Notes: generated by a model from the letters alone, not told the origin. DNA of 64,000 bases from Deltaproteobacteria bacterium (GCA_016214985.1 JACRMM010000004.1:186001-250000), one strand, 5' to 3'. Counted from the first letter of the stretch, positions 1 to 9,284 are shown. A program made the numbers and translations.

Positions 1-45
1 GGTTCGCCGGGGCGAGGGCCGCGCGGCGTTCCGGACTCTCAGTCC

Positions 46-483
46 TCAGGTGCCGTTCATCGGTAGCAGGTCGAAGCCGAGGGCGCGCGGGGCTCGGTTG
101 AGCGCGTTGTCGAAGCACGCGAAGATCACCGGGGTGTCGGAGCGGGTTCGGGCCAGCTCCGCGGCCGCCAGATGAACGCCGTCGTATCCACGAAGCGCCA
201 GGAGTTCCGCCAGGTCGCCGGCCCGGCGCAGAAGCGCTTCGTCCGTCTGAACCCGCAGGAATGCCGGCCAGTCCCGCTCAAAGGACGTCTTCGCCTCGGT
301 CAGACCCGCGTCCGACAGTCGGTTCTCTCGCCGAAGGCGACCCAGCGTCGCTCGCGCCTCGGCATGGGCCACGGCACTGGAAGCCACAGCCTCGGCGCCC
401 TCGGTCCCCGCCTTCACCGCATCGGAGTGGGCCTCCTCCACGTAAAGTTTGATCAGAGCCGAAGTGTCCGGTTGGAGGATCAT
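46..483 (-). CDS. PIN-domain ribonuclease toxin (VapC-like)
   Basis: A 145-residue PIN-domain protein, the usual VapC length. The expected acidic catalytic set is visible: Asp6 in the N-terminal PDTSALIKLY strand, Glu42 in SSAVAHAEAR, Asp101 in the GYDGVHLA helix and Asp125 in FACFDNAL. VapC toxins cleave RNA (often tRNA) with Mg2+ or Mn2+ and are neutralised by a cognate antitoxin. The ATG overlaps the TGA of an upstream Phd/YefM-type frame as ATGA, the typical antitoxin-toxin arrangement. That antitoxin frame carries an internal TAG, so toxin control here is questionable. The domain call is solid; toxicity and target are inferred from the family. Confidence 0.85.
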   Translation of the reverse strand: MILQPDTSALIKLYVEEAHSDAVKAGTEGAEAVASSAVAHAEARATLGRLRRENRLSDAGLTEAKTSFERDWPAFLRVQTDEALLRRAGDLAELLALRGYDGVHLAAAELARTRSDTPVIFACFDNALNRAPRALGFDLLPMNGT

Positions 484-746
484 CGCCGGTCCTCGAGTAC
501 CACGTCTGCCGCCGTTTGGCTTCCGGAAACGATGGGGACGCGACAGCCGGCAGGCTTTCCCCCCGCCCAGAGGACGGACGGGGACGCGGCGAGGCGGGCG
601 ACTCCCTCCGCGGGATTCTACTGCCGCACCGGCTCCAGCCTCGCCACTGGCCGGGAGTGCCGGGTGATCACGACCGGCTCGCCGGCCTCAACGGCGCGCA
701 GGTAGCGGGAGAGGTGTTCCTTGAGTTCTCGAACCGACGCTTCCAT
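480..746 (-). pseudogene. Phd/YefM-type antitoxin frame interrupted by in-frame TAG
   Basis: Reading from the ATG at 746, the frame gives MEASVRELKEHLSRYL and VVITRHSRPVARLEPV, the classic Phd/YefM N-terminal DNA-binding region, and then hits TAG at 618-620 after 42 codons. The same frame continues past the TAG through a recognisable antitoxin C-terminus (GVARLAAS, then GGKPAG, ending VVLEDRR) to a TGA at 480-482 that overlaps the toxin ATG. Read through, the product would be 88 residues, the normal length for this family. What is seen is one in-frame stop in an otherwise intact gene. It may be a nonsense mutation, a sequencing error, a site of readthrough, or a functional short DNA-binding form with a separately initiated C-terminal half. 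TAG is an ordinary stop elsewhere in the window (for example rpsA). Confidence 0.75.
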
Positions 747-883
747 GGAGACCCCCTCGCCTTTGTGGTCACAAGACCGCCAGGATAGTCACATGGGGAC
801 AAACGGCACAACGCAGGGGCGAAGGAGTCGGGTGCGCCTCGGTCACTGGGGCATGAAAGGGCCGACGGGTTCGGCCCTGGTCT

Positions 884-1342
884 TCACCACGCCCCGAGCC
901 GGCGGTACCCCTCGTACACGACGACCGCCACGGCTGCCGAGAGGTTGAGGCTTCGCACCTGTCCCCAGATGGGGATCCGGAACGTGCGGTCCCGGTTCGC
1001 TTCGAGGAGCTCCGCCGGCAGTCCCCGGGTCTCGGGGCCGAACACGAGGCGGCTGCCGTCGCCGTACTGGGCCTGGGTGTAAGGGCGCTCGGCCCGGGCG
1101 GAGAAGTAGAGGACCGGTCCCTCGCCCGAGGCGGCCAGGGCGGAATCCAGGCTCTCGTGGTGGTGGACCTCGATGTGCCCCCAGTAGTCGAGGCCCGCGC
1201 GCTTCAGGTACCGGTCTTCCACCGAGAAGCCGAGCGGGTGCACGAGGTGCAGCACGCTTCGGGTCGCGCCGCACAGGCGCGCCACGTTGCCGGTGTTGGG
1301 GGGGATCTCCGGGTTCGCGAGGACGACGTGGAGGCGCGGCAT
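884..1342 (-). CDS. trmL: tRNA (cytidine/uridine-2'-O-)-methyltransferase TrmL
   Basis: A SPOUT-class methyltransferase of about 152 residues. The family signature [10 protein letters not shown] lies at the N-terminus, with the C-terminal knot motifs [24 protein letters not shown] and AVAVVVYE. TrmL 2'-O-methylates the wobble base (position 34) of certain leucine tRNAs using AdoMet. I chose the ATG at 1342 because family proteins start right before the first beta strand and an AAGG lies upstream. A GTG at 1354 overlapping the uvrA-family stop is the alternative and would add four residues. It follows the uvrA-family gene on the same strand with essentially no gap, so the two are probably cotranscribed. 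Confidence 0.9.
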   Translation of the reverse strand: MPRLHVVLANPEIPPNTGNVARLCGATRSVLHLVHPLGFSVEDRYLKRAGLDYWGHIEVHHHESLDSALAASGEGPVLYFSARAERPYTQAQYGDGSRLVFGPETRGLPAELLEANRDRTFRIPIWGQVRSLNLSAAVAVVVYEGYRRLGAW

Positions 1343-1350
1343 CGGACCCT

Positions 1351-4128
1351 TCACTCCTCGGTCCCGCGCAGGAACGCCCCCAAATACTTCCCCGTGGGGC
1401 CGAGCGCCCTCGCTGCCACCTCCTCGGGTGTCCCGGCGTCCACAATCTCCCCGCCGTCGGCGCCGCCCCCCGGGCCGAGGTCGATCACCCAGTCGGCCTC
1501 GGCCACGAAGGGGAGGTTGTGCTCCACGGCCACGACCGTGTTGCCCAGGTCAACGAGCCGATGGAGCACGGCGACGAGCCGGCCCACGTCGTCGGCGTGG
1601 AGCCCGGTCGTCGGCTCGTCGAGCACGTAGAGAACGCCTCGGGGCGGGGTTCCCAGGAGCTCGGCCGCGATCTTCAGCCTCTGGGCCTCTCCGCCGGAGA
1701 GCGTCGTGGCGGGCTGGCCCAGGACCAGGTACCCGAGACCCAGGTCCTGGAGAACGGTCAGCGGGCGCTCGATCCTCGGGACATCCGCGAACGCGGCCAG
1801 CCCCTCGTCCACGGTCAGGCCGAGCACGTCGTGGATGGAGCGGCCCTGGTACCGCACGGCCAGCACCTGGGCGCCGAACCTCCGGCCGCCGCAGGCGTCG
1901 CAGGGCACGTAGAGGTCCTCGAAGAAGAACATCTCGAGCTTCTCGTACCCGGTCCCCCGGCAGCGCTCGCACCGGCCGCCCTTCACGTTGAAGGAGAAGT
2001 GGGCCGGCGTGAGCCCCAGCCGGCGGCTCGCGGGCAGCGCCGCGAAGAGGTCGCGCACCGCCGAGTAGGCATCCACGTACGTCAAGGGGATCGACCGGGG
2101 GGTGCGGCCCATCGGTTCCTGATCCACGACCCGCACGTCGGTCAGGGGCTCCTCGCCGCGCACCTCCAGCGCCCGCAGGGGGCCCCGAAGTCCGCGGCTC
2201 GCCGCGGCCGGAACGAGGGTGTCGGTGACCAGCGTCGACTTTCCCGAGCCCGACACGCCCGTGACGCAGACGAGCACGCCGAGGGGGAAGGCGGCGTCGA
2301 TCTCTGTCAGGTTGTGGAGCGAGCACCCCCGGAGCAGCAGGTGTCCCCGCGCGGGGCGGCGGAGTCGACCGGCCGCGGCGGGCCCGCGGCCGCGCAGGTG
2401 CCGACCGGTGGGCGTGTCGGACCGGGCGAGCCCGGAGGGGGGGCCCTCGTAGAGGACGCGTCCTCCCTCCCGGCCTCCGCCGGGCCCGAGCTCGACCACG
2501 TGATCAGCGCGCCGGATGAGGGAGACGTCGTGCTCCACGAAGACCACGGTGTTGCCGGCGTCGGCCAGCTCCCGCAGCACGCCGGCCAGCACCTCGACGT
2601 CCCGGGGGTGGAGGCCGACGGTGGGTTCGTCCAGCACGTAGAGGGTTCCGGCGAGACGGTTGGAGAGCTGACGTGCGAGGGCGGCCCGCTGCGCCTCGCC
2701 CCCGGAGAGGGTGCGGGCCGGGCGGTCCATGGTGAGGTAGCCCAGGCCGAGCCTGAGCAGGGTCGCGGCCCGCTCTTCCATGCGCCACAGGACCTCGCGA
2801 CTCGGGGCCGAGGGGTTTGCGCCGAGGCCGCGCGCCCACCCCGCCAGGTCCCTCAGGGTCATGGCGTTGATCTCCGCGATCGACCTCCCGGCCACCGTGA
2901 CCGAGAGCACCTCGGGCCGAAACCGCGAGCCGCCGCAGGTGGGGCAGGTCCTCGGGCTCCGGTATCGGGCGAGGAAGACCCGCACGTGCATCTTGTAGCG
3001 CTTGCCGTCCAGGTACTCGAAGAACTGGTCGAGCCCCTCCAGCCGGCCGGTGCCCCTCCAGACCTTTTCGCGTGCGTCCGCCGGCAGCTCGGCCCAGGGC
3101 ACGTCGAGCGGGATGCCCTCGCCCGGCGCGAGCTCCTCGAGCTGCTCCTTCCACCAGTGGTTGGCCGGCTTCTCCCAGGGGTCCACGGCCCCGCCGGCGA
3201 GGGTTCGGGTCGGGTCCGGGACAACGCGCTCCTCGTCCCACTCGAGAACTGCGCCGAAGCCGGTGCACGTGGGGCAGGCGCCCAGAGGGTGGTTGAAGCT
3301 GAAGAGCACGGGCCGGGGCTCGGCCACGTCCCGGTCGCAGGCGTGGCACCGGCGTCGCGTGCCGTAGACGAGGGCGGGCAGCCCCGCGGCGCGCACGGCC
3401 GCGCGGCCGTCGCCCAGCCGAAACGCTTCGTCCAGGGCCCGGGCGAGACGGTCCGCGCGCGGCACGTCCACCCGGAGGCGCTCGAGCACGAGCGCCGCGT
3501 CACCCCCCGGCGAGTCCGGGATTTCGGCGTCGTCCAGCGCCAGGACCCGGTCTCCGAGGCGCACGCGGGCATAGCCCTGGGACGCGAGGTGCGCGGCCCA
3601 CGATCCCGCCTTCGGAGGCTCGACAGCGGTCAGGGGCGCCTCCACCGAGACCGTGTGGCCCGCCCGGCTCGTCAGCACGTCGGCTGCGGCCGTCTGGGCC
3701 GTCCACGCCCGGACGGCCTCTGCGCAGACCGGACACCGGACGTCCCCGGCGGTTGCGAACAGGACGCGGACGAGGTCGTAGAGCTCGGTGAGAGTGCCGA
3801 CCGTGGAGCGCGCGGCCCGAGTCGAGTTTCGCTGCTCCAGGGCGACGGCCGGTCGGACGTTCTCGAGGGAGTCCACCGCGGGTCGGGCCGTCTTCTCCAG
3901 GAGCAGGCGCGCGTAGCTGGGCAGCGACTCCAGGTACCGCCACTGGCCCTCGGCGAAGAGCGTGTCGAACGCGAGGCTCGACTTGCCGGACCCCGAGACT
4001 CCGGTCACGGCCACGAGCGCGTTGTGGGGGATCTCCAGGTCGAAACCGCGAAGGTTGTTCTGGCGCGCCCCCAGGATTCGAAGGGGAGCGGGACAGGGGC
4101 GCGGAGGGGCAGGCGGAGGAGGCGGCAT
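1351..4128 (-). CDS. uvrA: UvrA-family excinuclease ATPase
   Basis: About 925 residues with the duplicated ABC ATPase layout of UvrA: two Walker A motifs ([12 protein letters not shown] near the N-terminus and [12 protein letters not shown] in the second half), two LSGGEAQR signatures, and two LDEPT Walker B segments. CxxC zinc modules are present: CHAC...CPTC and CPTCGG in the first half, CERC...CDAC in the second. UvrA recognises bulky DNA lesions and loads UvrB in nucleotide-excision repair. An extra CPVC pair sits where the UvrB-binding region begins. Sequence around the lesion-binding zinc module is diverged from textbook UvrA, so this could be a second paralogue rather than the housekeeping copy. 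The start is uncertain: ATG at 4128 (AAGGG upstream) is preferred over a TTG at 4167. It is followed directly by trmL. Confidence 0.88.
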   Translation of the reverse strand: MPPPPPAPPRPCPAPLRILGARQNNLRGFDLEIPHNALVAVTGVSGSGKSSLAFDTLFAEGQWRYLESLPSYARLLLEKTARPAVDSLENVRPAVALEQRNSTRAARSTVGTLTELYDLVRVLFATAGDVRCPVCAEAVRAWTAQTAAADVLTSRAGHTVSVEAPLTAVEPPKAGSWAAHLASQGYARVRLGDRVLALDDAEIPDSPGGDAALVLERLRVDVPRADRLARALDEAFRLGDGRAAVRAAGLPALVYGTRRRCHACDRDVAEPRPVLFSFNHPLGACPTCTGFGAVLEWDEERVVPDPTRTLAGGAVDPWEKPANHWWKEQLEELAPGEGIPLDVPWAELPADAREKVWRGTGRLEGLDQFFEYLDGKRYKMHVRVFLARYRSPRTCPTCGGSRFRPEVLSVTVAGRSIAEINAMTLRDLAGWARGLGANPSAPSREVLWRMEERAATLLRLGLGYLTMDRPARTLSGGEAQRAALARQLSNRLAGTLYVLDEPTVGLHPRDVEVLAGVLRELADAGNTVVFVEHDVSLIRRADHVVELGPGGGREGGRVLYEGPPSGLARSDTPTGRHLRGRGPAAAGRLRRPARGHLLLRGCSLHNLTEIDAAFPLGVLVCVTGVSGSGKSTLVTDTLVPAAASRGLRGPLRALEVRGEEPLTDVRVVDQEPMGRTPRSIPLTYVDAYSAVRDLFAALPASRRLGLTPAHFSFNVKGGRCERCRGTGYEKLEMFFFEDLYVPCDACGGRRFGAQVLAVRYQGRSIHDVLGLTVDEGLAAFADVPRIERPLTVLQDLGLGYLVLGQPATTLSGGEAQRLKIAAELLGTPPRGVLYVLDEPTTGLHADDVGRLVAVLHRLVDLGNTVVAVEHNLPFVAEADWVIDLGPGGGADGGEIVDAGTPEEVAARALGPTGKYLGAFLRGTEE

Positions 4129-4370
4129 GGGGCCCTTGATTATGAGGGGCAAGGGTGCCTTGCTCAAGGGCGAACGTCTGGGGTCGGTGCGGCCGGCGGC
4201 CGGGCGGGGGATTTGGGCACGGCGATGAATTTCTGCGGGCGAGAAACGTCATTTTTTTTCCGTGATTCTTGTGGTAAGGTCTGCCGATCCTCGCTCGGGG
4301 GCGAGGAGGGTCGGCTGAAGAGGAGCGGTCGGCCGGACACTCACACCGGAAGGGGATCGGACAGGGAACC

Positions 4371-4670
4371 ATGTACCAAGACAAGAGCGTGACGTGCAAA
4401 GACTGTGGCCAGGAGTTCACCTTCACCGCGGGGGAACAGGAGTTCTACGCCGCAAAGGGCTTCGAGAATCAGCCCTCCCGGTGCAAGCCCTGCAGAGGTC
4501 GCAAGAAGACGGACCGGGGCGACATGGGCGGCGGAGGCGGTGGGCGTCCCCAGCGGGAGCTCTTCACGGTCGTGTGCGACCAGTGCGGTCAGGAGACCCA
4601 GGTCCCCTTCCGCCCCAGCCAGGATCGGCCGGTGTACTGCCGCGACTGCTTCTCGGCTCGCCGCCGCTGA
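4371..4670 (+). CDS. Small double zinc-ribbon protein
   Basis: A 99-residue basic protein with two CxxC...CxxC ribbons: CKDCGQEF with CKPC in the N-terminal half, and CDQCGQET with CRDC at the C-terminus, separated by a Gly-rich linker (GGGGGGR). This matches a bacterial family of probable zinc-ribbon proteins with duplicated CxxC-x17-CxxC modules. The molecular role is unknown; nucleic-acid binding is a reasonable guess from the charge and ribbon fold. It stands alone, divergent from the uvrA-family gene, and ends just before a strong terminator, so it is probably monocistronic. Confidence 0.8.
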   Translation: MYQDKSVTCKDCGQEFTFTAGEQEFYAAKGFENQPSRCKPCRGRKKTDRGDMGGGGGGRPQRELFTVVCDQCGQETQVPFRPSQDRPVYCRDCFSARRR

Positions 4671-4697
4671 CCGGCGTCGACCGGAGCGTGTCAAGAG

Positions 4698-4727
4698 AGA
4701 GCGGGGCCCCACGGCCCCGCTCTTTTT
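4698..4727 (+). terminator. Rho-independent terminator after the zinc-ribbon gene
   Basis: Perfect 11-bp stem AGAGCGGGGCC / GGCCCCGCTCT around the 4-nt loop CCAC, followed by TTTTT. It lies 28 nt after the zinc-ribbon stop codon. Confidence 0.9.
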
Positions 4728-4765
4728 CGTGTTCGCAACCTTCTGCCTTGCCGTGGAGGTGCTCG

Positions 4766-5845
4766 GTGAAGATCCGGCGGTTGACTCTCCTCGTGGCGCT
4801 TGCCGTGGCCGCTACGTCCCGGGCCGAAGCGGCCACGGACCCCGTGGGCCGGCTGCTGAGCCTGCCGATTCCGCGTGCCGTGACGTTCTGCGGAGAGACG
4901 GTCCCCCTCGACCGGGAAGACGTGGTGGAGCGGCTCGACCTGGAGCTCATGGACACCCTGGCGAGCCCTTTGCGCACGGCGCTCTGGCTCAAGCGGCTGC
5001 CTCGTCACCTTCCCGCTATCGAGGCGACCCTTCGCCGCCGGGGCCTGCCGCAGGACCTCAAGTTCGTGGCCCTGATCGAGAGCAATCTCCGGGACGACGC
5101 GGTCAGCGATGCCGGCGCCGTGGGGCCCTGGCAGTTCATGCGCGAGACCGGAGCGGCGTACGGGCTGGAGAGAACCGACTGGCGAGACGACGCCCGCAAT
5201 TGGAGCGACGCCACGGAGGCCGCCCTGCAGCACCTGTCCGAATTGAGGCAGACGTTCGGCTCCTGGCCTCTGGCGTTGGCGGCGTACAACGGCGGCCAGG
5301 GGAGGGTGCGTCGGGCGCTGGAGGCCCAGGGAGAGTCGGAGTTCTACGGGCTGCGGCTGCCCCGGGAGACGGAGCGGTACGTGTTTCGAGCCATCGCGGC
5401 GAAACTGGTGGTGGAGAACCCGGAAGCGTACGGCATCCAGATGGAGGCCGCGCGCCTGTACTTTCCCGAGGACGTGGCGCCGGTCGAGGTCCGGGTGGAG
5501 CGCCGCCGAGTGCCTGTCCGCGTGCTCGCAGCCGGGGCGGGGGCTTCCTATCGGTGGTTTCTGCGGCTCAACCCCTGGATCGTGGGCACCGAGCTGCCTC
5601 GGGGCACGCATACCCTGCGGGTGCCGAAGGAGGGTGTGGCCGGTGTGCAGCCCGCGCTGGTCAAGTGGGAGGCCAAGAACCCCGACGTGAGGACGGTCCG
5701 CTACCGCGTAAAGCGCGGCGACACCTTGAAGGCCATCGCGCGGCGCCACAACGTCGGCGTGGACGAGATCCGTTCCTGGAACCACCTCGGTGCCCAAGCC
5801 GTCTTGAAGCGAGGGCAGGAGTTGGTTCTGTACGTGCAGGACTGA
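4766..5845 (+). CDS. Lytic transglycosylase with LysM domain (MltD-like)
   Basis: About 359 residues. The GTG at 4766 follows GGAGGTGCTC and starts a clear signal peptide (VKIRRLTLLVALAVAATSRAEA), which is why the much longer upstream open frame is not used. The catalytic SLT domain shows FVALIESNLRDDAVSDAGAVG (catalytic Glu in the ES motif), GPWQFM and LALAAYNGGQGRV. The C-terminus is a LysM peptidoglycan-binding module (YRVKRGDTLKAIARRHNV ... IRSWNHL). Such enzymes cleave glycan strands to anhydromuramyl products in the periplasm. It is convergent with yqgE and probably transcribed alone. The family assignment is strong; the exact subfamily is less certain. Confidence 0.92.
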   Translation: MKIRRLTLLVALAVAATSRAEAATDPVGRLLSLPIPRAVTFCGETVPLDREDVVERLDLELMDTLASPLRTALWLKRLPRHLPAIEATLRRRGLPQDLKFVALIESNLRDDAVSDAGAVGPWQFMRETGAAYGLERTDWRDDARNWSDATEAALQHLSELRQTFGSWPLALAAYNGGQGRVRRALEAQGESEFYGLRLPRETERYVFRAIAAKLVVENPEAYGIQMEAARLYFPEDVAPVEVRVERRRVPVRVLAAGAGASYRWFLRLNPWIVGTELPRGTHTLRVPKEGVAGVQPALVKWEAKNPDVRTVRYRVKRGDTLKAIARRHNVGVDEIRSWNHLGAQAVLKRGQELVLYVQD

Positions 5846-5876
5846 GGGGGAAGGGCCGCCGGCCGCTGCGCGCGCT

Positions 5877-6398
5877 CTAGGCCGTCCCGAAGCTCTGCGT
5901 GAGGAGGGCCGGTTCAATGCCGAGGAGCCGGATCGCCTTCTCCCAGCGGTCCTCGGGAGTGACCCCGAACAGGATGCCCTCGTCGCCGGGGACGACGAGC
6001 CAGTCGTTCCGCGCGATCTCGGTCTCCAGTTGGTCCGCTGCCCAGCCCGCGTAGCCGAGGCAAAACAGGAATCGCTGCGGCCCGGCGCCACCCGCGATGT
6101 CTCTCAGGATATCGAGCGACGTTCCCAAGTGAAGCCGGCCCAGCACCGACAGGGAGCCGTCGTACTCCTTGTCACCCTCGTAGAGCACGAAGCCCCGCTC
6201 GGGCTGCACCGGTCCTCCGTAGTTGATCACGGCGTCGCGGCCCCCGTCTCCCTCGATGTCCTGGCCCTCGTAGAGTTGCCCCAGAAGGAACGGCGTGGGG
6301 CGGTTTACGACCAAACCGAGAGCCCCGTCGTTCTCGTGCTCACACAAGAGGACGACGGTGCGCGCGAAGTTGGGGTCCGTGAGCTGGGGCATGGCCAC
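5877..6398 (-). CDS. YqgE/AlgH family protein (UPF0301)
   Basis: A 173-residue protein with the family hallmarks AMPQLTDPNFARTVVLLCEH, ALGLVVNRP and YGGPVQPERGFVL, plus a C-terminal FCLGYAGWAADQLETEI. The biochemical role of the family is not settled. The GTG at 6398 is the only canonical start near the beginning, yet the conserved N-terminal segment LLKGYFLVAMPQL runs upstream of it in the same frame with no ATG, GTG or TTG. Either the first beta strand is truncated or initiation uses a rarer codon such as CTG. It lies directly downstream of a small minus-strand gene. Confidence 0.85.
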   Translation of the reverse strand: MAMPQLTDPNFARTVVLLCEHENDGALGLVVNRPTPFLLGQLYEGQDIEGDGGRDAVINYGGPVQPERGFVLYEGDKEYDGSLSVLGRLHLGTSLDILRDIAGGAGPQRFLFCLGYAGWAADQLETEIARNDWLVVPGDEGILFGVTPEDRWEKAIRLLGIEPALLTQSFGTA

Positions 6399-6480
6399 CA
6401 GGAAGTACCCCTTCAGGAGCGTACGTTCGATGGGACACCTCGCTCTCGCGTCTGGCCCCTGTGTGACCTCGCCCGAGGGC

Positions 6481-6699
6481 TCAGCTCGCCCCCTTTTCGT
6501 AGGGCATGCAGAACACGCAGGGGACGTACCCCGCGGCGTAGGCCGCCTCCCGGGTCGGAAACGGCACTGCGTTGTGCGCCCACTCGACGGCGTGCAGCGC
6601 GCAGCTCTTCTTCTCGTTCGTCAGATCGTGGATGTGACGCTTCCGGTTCGGGTTTGCGTCACCCAGATACCGGGTGGAGTACTCGTGCCAGTGATCCAT
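6481..6699 (-). CDS. Small protein with Ada-like Cys pattern, function unknown
   Basis: A 72-residue soluble protein with an ATG preceded by GAGGAGC. Its C-terminal half has a Cys, an aromatic-rich stretch, then TREAAYAAGYVPCVFC. This resembles the EAxxAGYxPCxxC pattern of Ada-type zinc-binding modules found on several nucleases and repair proteins, where a His/Cys pair and this CxxC hold zinc. Here His22, His24 and Cys32 could supply the other ligands. The resemblance is by eye only. It lies upstream of yqgE on the same strand and divergent from the secreted protein at 6876. Confidence 0.55.
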   Translation of the reverse strand: MDHWHEYSTRYLGDANPNRKRHIHDLTNEKKSCALHAVEWAHNAVPFPTREAAYAAGYVPCVFCMPYEKGAS

Positions 6700-6875
6700 G
6701 GCTCCTCCTCGTGGCTTCAGCGGAAGCGGTGCCCGGCGTCAACGACCGGAGCGTTGCGAGAGAACCTACCAGCCGGCCTCGGCCGCGGTCAAGGGAAACA
6801 CCCGAGGTTTACGCCGTGGTGGCCGCGAAGCCGGAATCGTGGTAGGAAAGGGGACGACCGCGAGGAGGGAGCATC

Positions 6876-7622
6876 ATGAAGATCGGCATGTGGACGATGG
6901 CCCTGGCCCTGTTGTTGACGCCGGTGGCGTCGTGGGCGGAAGAGTACCCGATCGGCAATCCCGGCCAGGCCCTCTCGGCGCCTGTCCACACGACGCAGCC
7001 GGTGCAGGGAGCGGTCGAGGTGACGAACCTTCCGCCGGTGCAGGAGGTGCACGTGTCCGGGGGCAGGCTCGATGAACCCCTGGAGGTGAGGGGCGAGGTG
7101 GGGCTGCGGATCAGCGCCCCGCTGCCGGTGGAGGTGGTGAACCCGAAAGCGTCCATGGGGGCTCTGATCCTCGGCCCCCTCAAGGTCGACGACACCCAGC
7201 CGGTGCGCGTGTGGGTGGAGAACCCCTGGAACCCGGAGAACCCGTCGGCGCCCGAGTTCACGGGCTTCGTGCTGCAGCGGCGCTTCCTTCCTCAGTCGGG
7301 AGAAGACCGGTTTCGAGGGACGTTCGCGGCCCGCCCCGGCCGCATCTTCTACCTCACGGACGTGGTCGCGGACATCCGGCCGGACACCAGCCTGAAGGTT
7401 CGTGTGCTCGCCGGGCCGAAGAGCGTCGGCGGTTCGGTCGCCGGCGTCGAGTTTGCGGAGTTCCCCGTGGCAGTGCTCGACGGCCGGCGAGCGAGCACGG
7501 TGCGCCTGGGTACCCCCGTTCCCCTGACCGGCGAGTTCGTGGTGGAGGTCGAGGTGGTGGGTGCCGTGCAGGGGGGGTACTTCACCGCGACGGCCATGGG
7601 GTACCTGGCTCCCCTGCCGTAG
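6876..7622 (+). CDS. Secreted protein of unknown function
   Basis: 248 residues with a cleavable signal peptide (MKIGMWTMALALLLTPVASWAEE), preceded by GGAGGGAGC. The mature part is Val/Pro-rich and appears all-beta, with alternating segments such as VEVTNLPPVQEVHVSGG and PLEVRGEVGLRISAPLPVEVVN that look like repeated beta hairpins. The C-terminal half (FRGTFAARPGRIFYLTDVV onward) resembles a compact beta domain. There are no cysteines in the mature protein and no membrane anchor. I do not recognise the family. It stands alone between divergent and convergent neighbours. Confidence 0.7.
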   Translation: MKIGMWTMALALLLTPVASWAEEYPIGNPGQALSAPVHTTQPVQGAVEVTNLPPVQEVHVSGGRLDEPLEVRGEVGLRISAPLPVEVVNPKASMGALILGPLKVDDTQPVRVWVENPWNPENPSAPEFTGFVLQRRFLPQSGEDRFRGTFAARPGRIFYLTDVVADIRPDTSLKVRVLAGPKSVGGSVAGVEFAEFPVAVLDGRRASTVRLGTPVPLTGEFVVEVEVVGAVQGGYFTATAMGYLAPLP

Positions 7623-7898
7623 GAGGCTGGGACCGCAGAAAGTCTGGAACGCCGGAAGGAGGAGAGGCGGCCACGGGCCTCTTGGTTCTACAAAGAAACT
7701 CCCATGCTCCAAGAGCGGCCGGACGCCCCGCCGCTGCGCGGGACGATCCCTGGGCGTCCGGGGCATCTCTCGGCCGAACGAAGGGGCCATCGCCGCTGCG
7801 CCGTCGCAAGCAACCTGCCAAGACCGTGCCCCGTTCCGCCCTGGGGCATCCGACCGCTCCCGTTTCATTCGTCGGGGTGACCGAAGGTCATGGGCAAC

Positions 7899-8642
7899 TC
7901 AGTGGGGTCGAAACACGCCCTGCTGGAAGAGCAGCCCCGCGCCGGAGAGGATCGCCTCGGCCCGATGCAGGCCGTCGAGCTCCAGCGCCTGGGCGCCCAC
8001 CAGCGCCTCGTCCCTCACCAGTGGGAAGACACGCCCCACCTCCTGCGTGGCCATCCTCTCCAGGGCGGCTCGGGCCGCGGGCTCCGACAACGGGGCCGGA
8101 GGCGTGAGCGAGAGCTCACGCAGTTCGTCGGTGTCGGCGTCGGGCCCCTCCGGGTTCACACCCAAGGCGTCGAGGTACGGGTCGACTGCGTTGAAGATGG
8201 CCGACCAACCCCTGGGCGGTCGGAGCCCTCCGAGGATCTCCCAGAACCTCCACTGGGTCCGAAAGCTCTCTCGCCGCGCCTCTTCGTCGAACGGCGCATA
8301 GGGGTCTTCCGGGTTCCAGAAGGGTCGCAGCAGGAGGACCGGGGGCTCTGGAAGCCAGAATCCCTGGAGGAACGACCGGTAGGGAGAGGACCCGAGGCCC
8401 TCGGCTGTGCGCGCCGGGTGGTCCTCCAGACCGGACATCAGGTACTCACGCGTCCGGGGATTCCAGAACAATCGCCGCACGGGATGGGTGGGGAGCTGGG
8501 CCACCCAGGCGGGGGGAAACGCCGCATCGGCGGAGAACCGATCCAGCAGCGCGGCCGGCGCCCGGAGCAAGGTCTCGCCGTCCTGGGAGAGCCGGAAGTG
8601 ACCGCCGTCCGGCTCGATTACGATCGTCCGAAAGCCGCCCAC
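7899..8642 (-). CDS. Uncharacterised soluble protein, last gene of heme-domain run
   Basis: A 247-residue protein without signal peptide or membrane segment, rich in Pro, Trp and Arg (FWNPRTREYL, FWLPEPPVLLLRPFWNPEDPY, RTQWRFWEILGGL). No family recognised. It starts immediately after the stop of the two-TM protein at 8644 on the same strand, so it is likely the last gene of the run that begins with the DUF4388 gene at 12250. The 275 bp beyond it, up to the secreted protein at 7622, contains no convincing gene. Confidence 0.65.
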   Translation of the reverse strand: MGGFRTIVIEPDGGHFRLSQDGETLLRAPAALLDRFSADAAFPPAWVAQLPTHPVRRLFWNPRTREYLMSGLEDHPARTAEGLGSSPYRSFLQGFWLPEPPVLLLRPFWNPEDPYAPFDEEARRESFRTQWRFWEILGGLRPPRGWSAIFNAVDPYLDALGVNPEGPDADTDELRELSLTPPAPLSEPAARAALERMATQEVGRVFPLVRDEALVGAQALELDGLHRAEAILSGAGLLFQQGVFRPH

Positions 8643-8643
8643 G

Positions 8644-9282
8644 TCACATCCCCAGGATGAGCTCTTGGAATCGCTTCCACCAGTGGCGCAGGGCCACCAC
8701 GCTCAGGGCGCTCGCGGTCAGGGCGGCGATCGAGGTCCAGAGCGCCGCGACGGCCACCGTCGCCATGTCGTCGCGCCGGCGCCGAATCTCCTCTTGGGCG
8801 GCCTGGGCGAGGCGGCTCGCGCGCTCCTCCACGGCTGTGCCGAGGTTGACGGCCGCCGAGCTGTACTCCTGCAGGCGCGTCCAGTCCCGAGACCCCTGGC
8901 TGGAGCGAGGAAGGAGCTCGAGCACCTTCCGGTACCGGTCGGTGCCTTCCAGGATCTTGTCCAACTCGGCCGCCACCGCGGGACTGGGGTGGGCAGCGCG
9001 CATGACCGCCACTCGCTGGTCGACGGCATCGAGGTGGCCGAGCGCGGCGGTCGGAGCGTCGGAGAACTCGGCCAGATACTGGAAGAGCGTCCGTTGCGCC
9101 GCGAGGATCTCCCGTTGAATGAACTCCGTGGAGTTCGCCAGGGGTTCGGCTTCCTCCACGACGGCGCGTACCGAGCGCGAAATCACGATGCTCCCCGCCA
9201 GACCCAGGCCGTTCACCACCAAGAGCAGGGTTACGAGAAACCCGAACCAGCGTCGAATCTGAAGGCCTGCCGGTTTTCCCAC
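8644..9282 (-). CDS. Two-TM protein with periplasmic helical bundle
   Basis: About 212 residues. A transmembrane helix near residues 14-35 (FGFLVTLLLVVNGLGLAGSIVI) is followed by about 140 residues of heptad-rich helix, then a second TM (VAVAALWTSIAALTASALSVVA) and a short basic tail (RHWWKRFQEL). This is the topology of the four-helix-bundle sensor part of chemoreceptors and histidine kinases, but with no cytoplasmic output domain. The GTG at 9282 is chosen because GGGAGG lies just upstream; another GTG at 9288 overlaps the stop of the preceding gene. It sits between the heme-domain protein and the unknown protein at 7899. It may sense or scaffold with its neighbours, which is inference. Confidence 0.6.
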   Translation of the reverse strand: MGKPAGLQIRRWFGFLVTLLLVVNGLGLAGSIVISRSVRAVVEEAEPLANSTEFIQREILAAQRTLFQYLAEFSDAPTAALGHLDAVDQRVAVMRAAHPSPAVAAELDKILEGTDRYRKVLELLPRSSQGSRDWTRLQEYSSAAVNLGTAVEERASRLAQAAQEEIRRRRDDMATVAVAALWTSIAALTASALSVVALRHWWKRFQELILGM

Positions 9283-9284
9283 GA

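Noticed and set aside
618..620. TAG read as pyrrolysine
   Set aside because: TAG ends other genes in the window (rpsA, the M23 peptidase, dtd, the 36-kb OmpA gene), and no pyl genes or insertion element are present here.
1519..4392. A 957-codon open frame antisense to the uvrA-family gene
   Set aside because: It is the complement of a GC-rich gene with strong third-position bias; the translation is low-complexity and no domain is visible, while the minus strand encodes a full UvrA.
4394..4765. Upstream extension of the lytic transglycosylase frame
   Set aside because: It runs over the zinc-ribbon gene and its terminator; the signal peptide at 4766 with GGAGGTG fixes the start.
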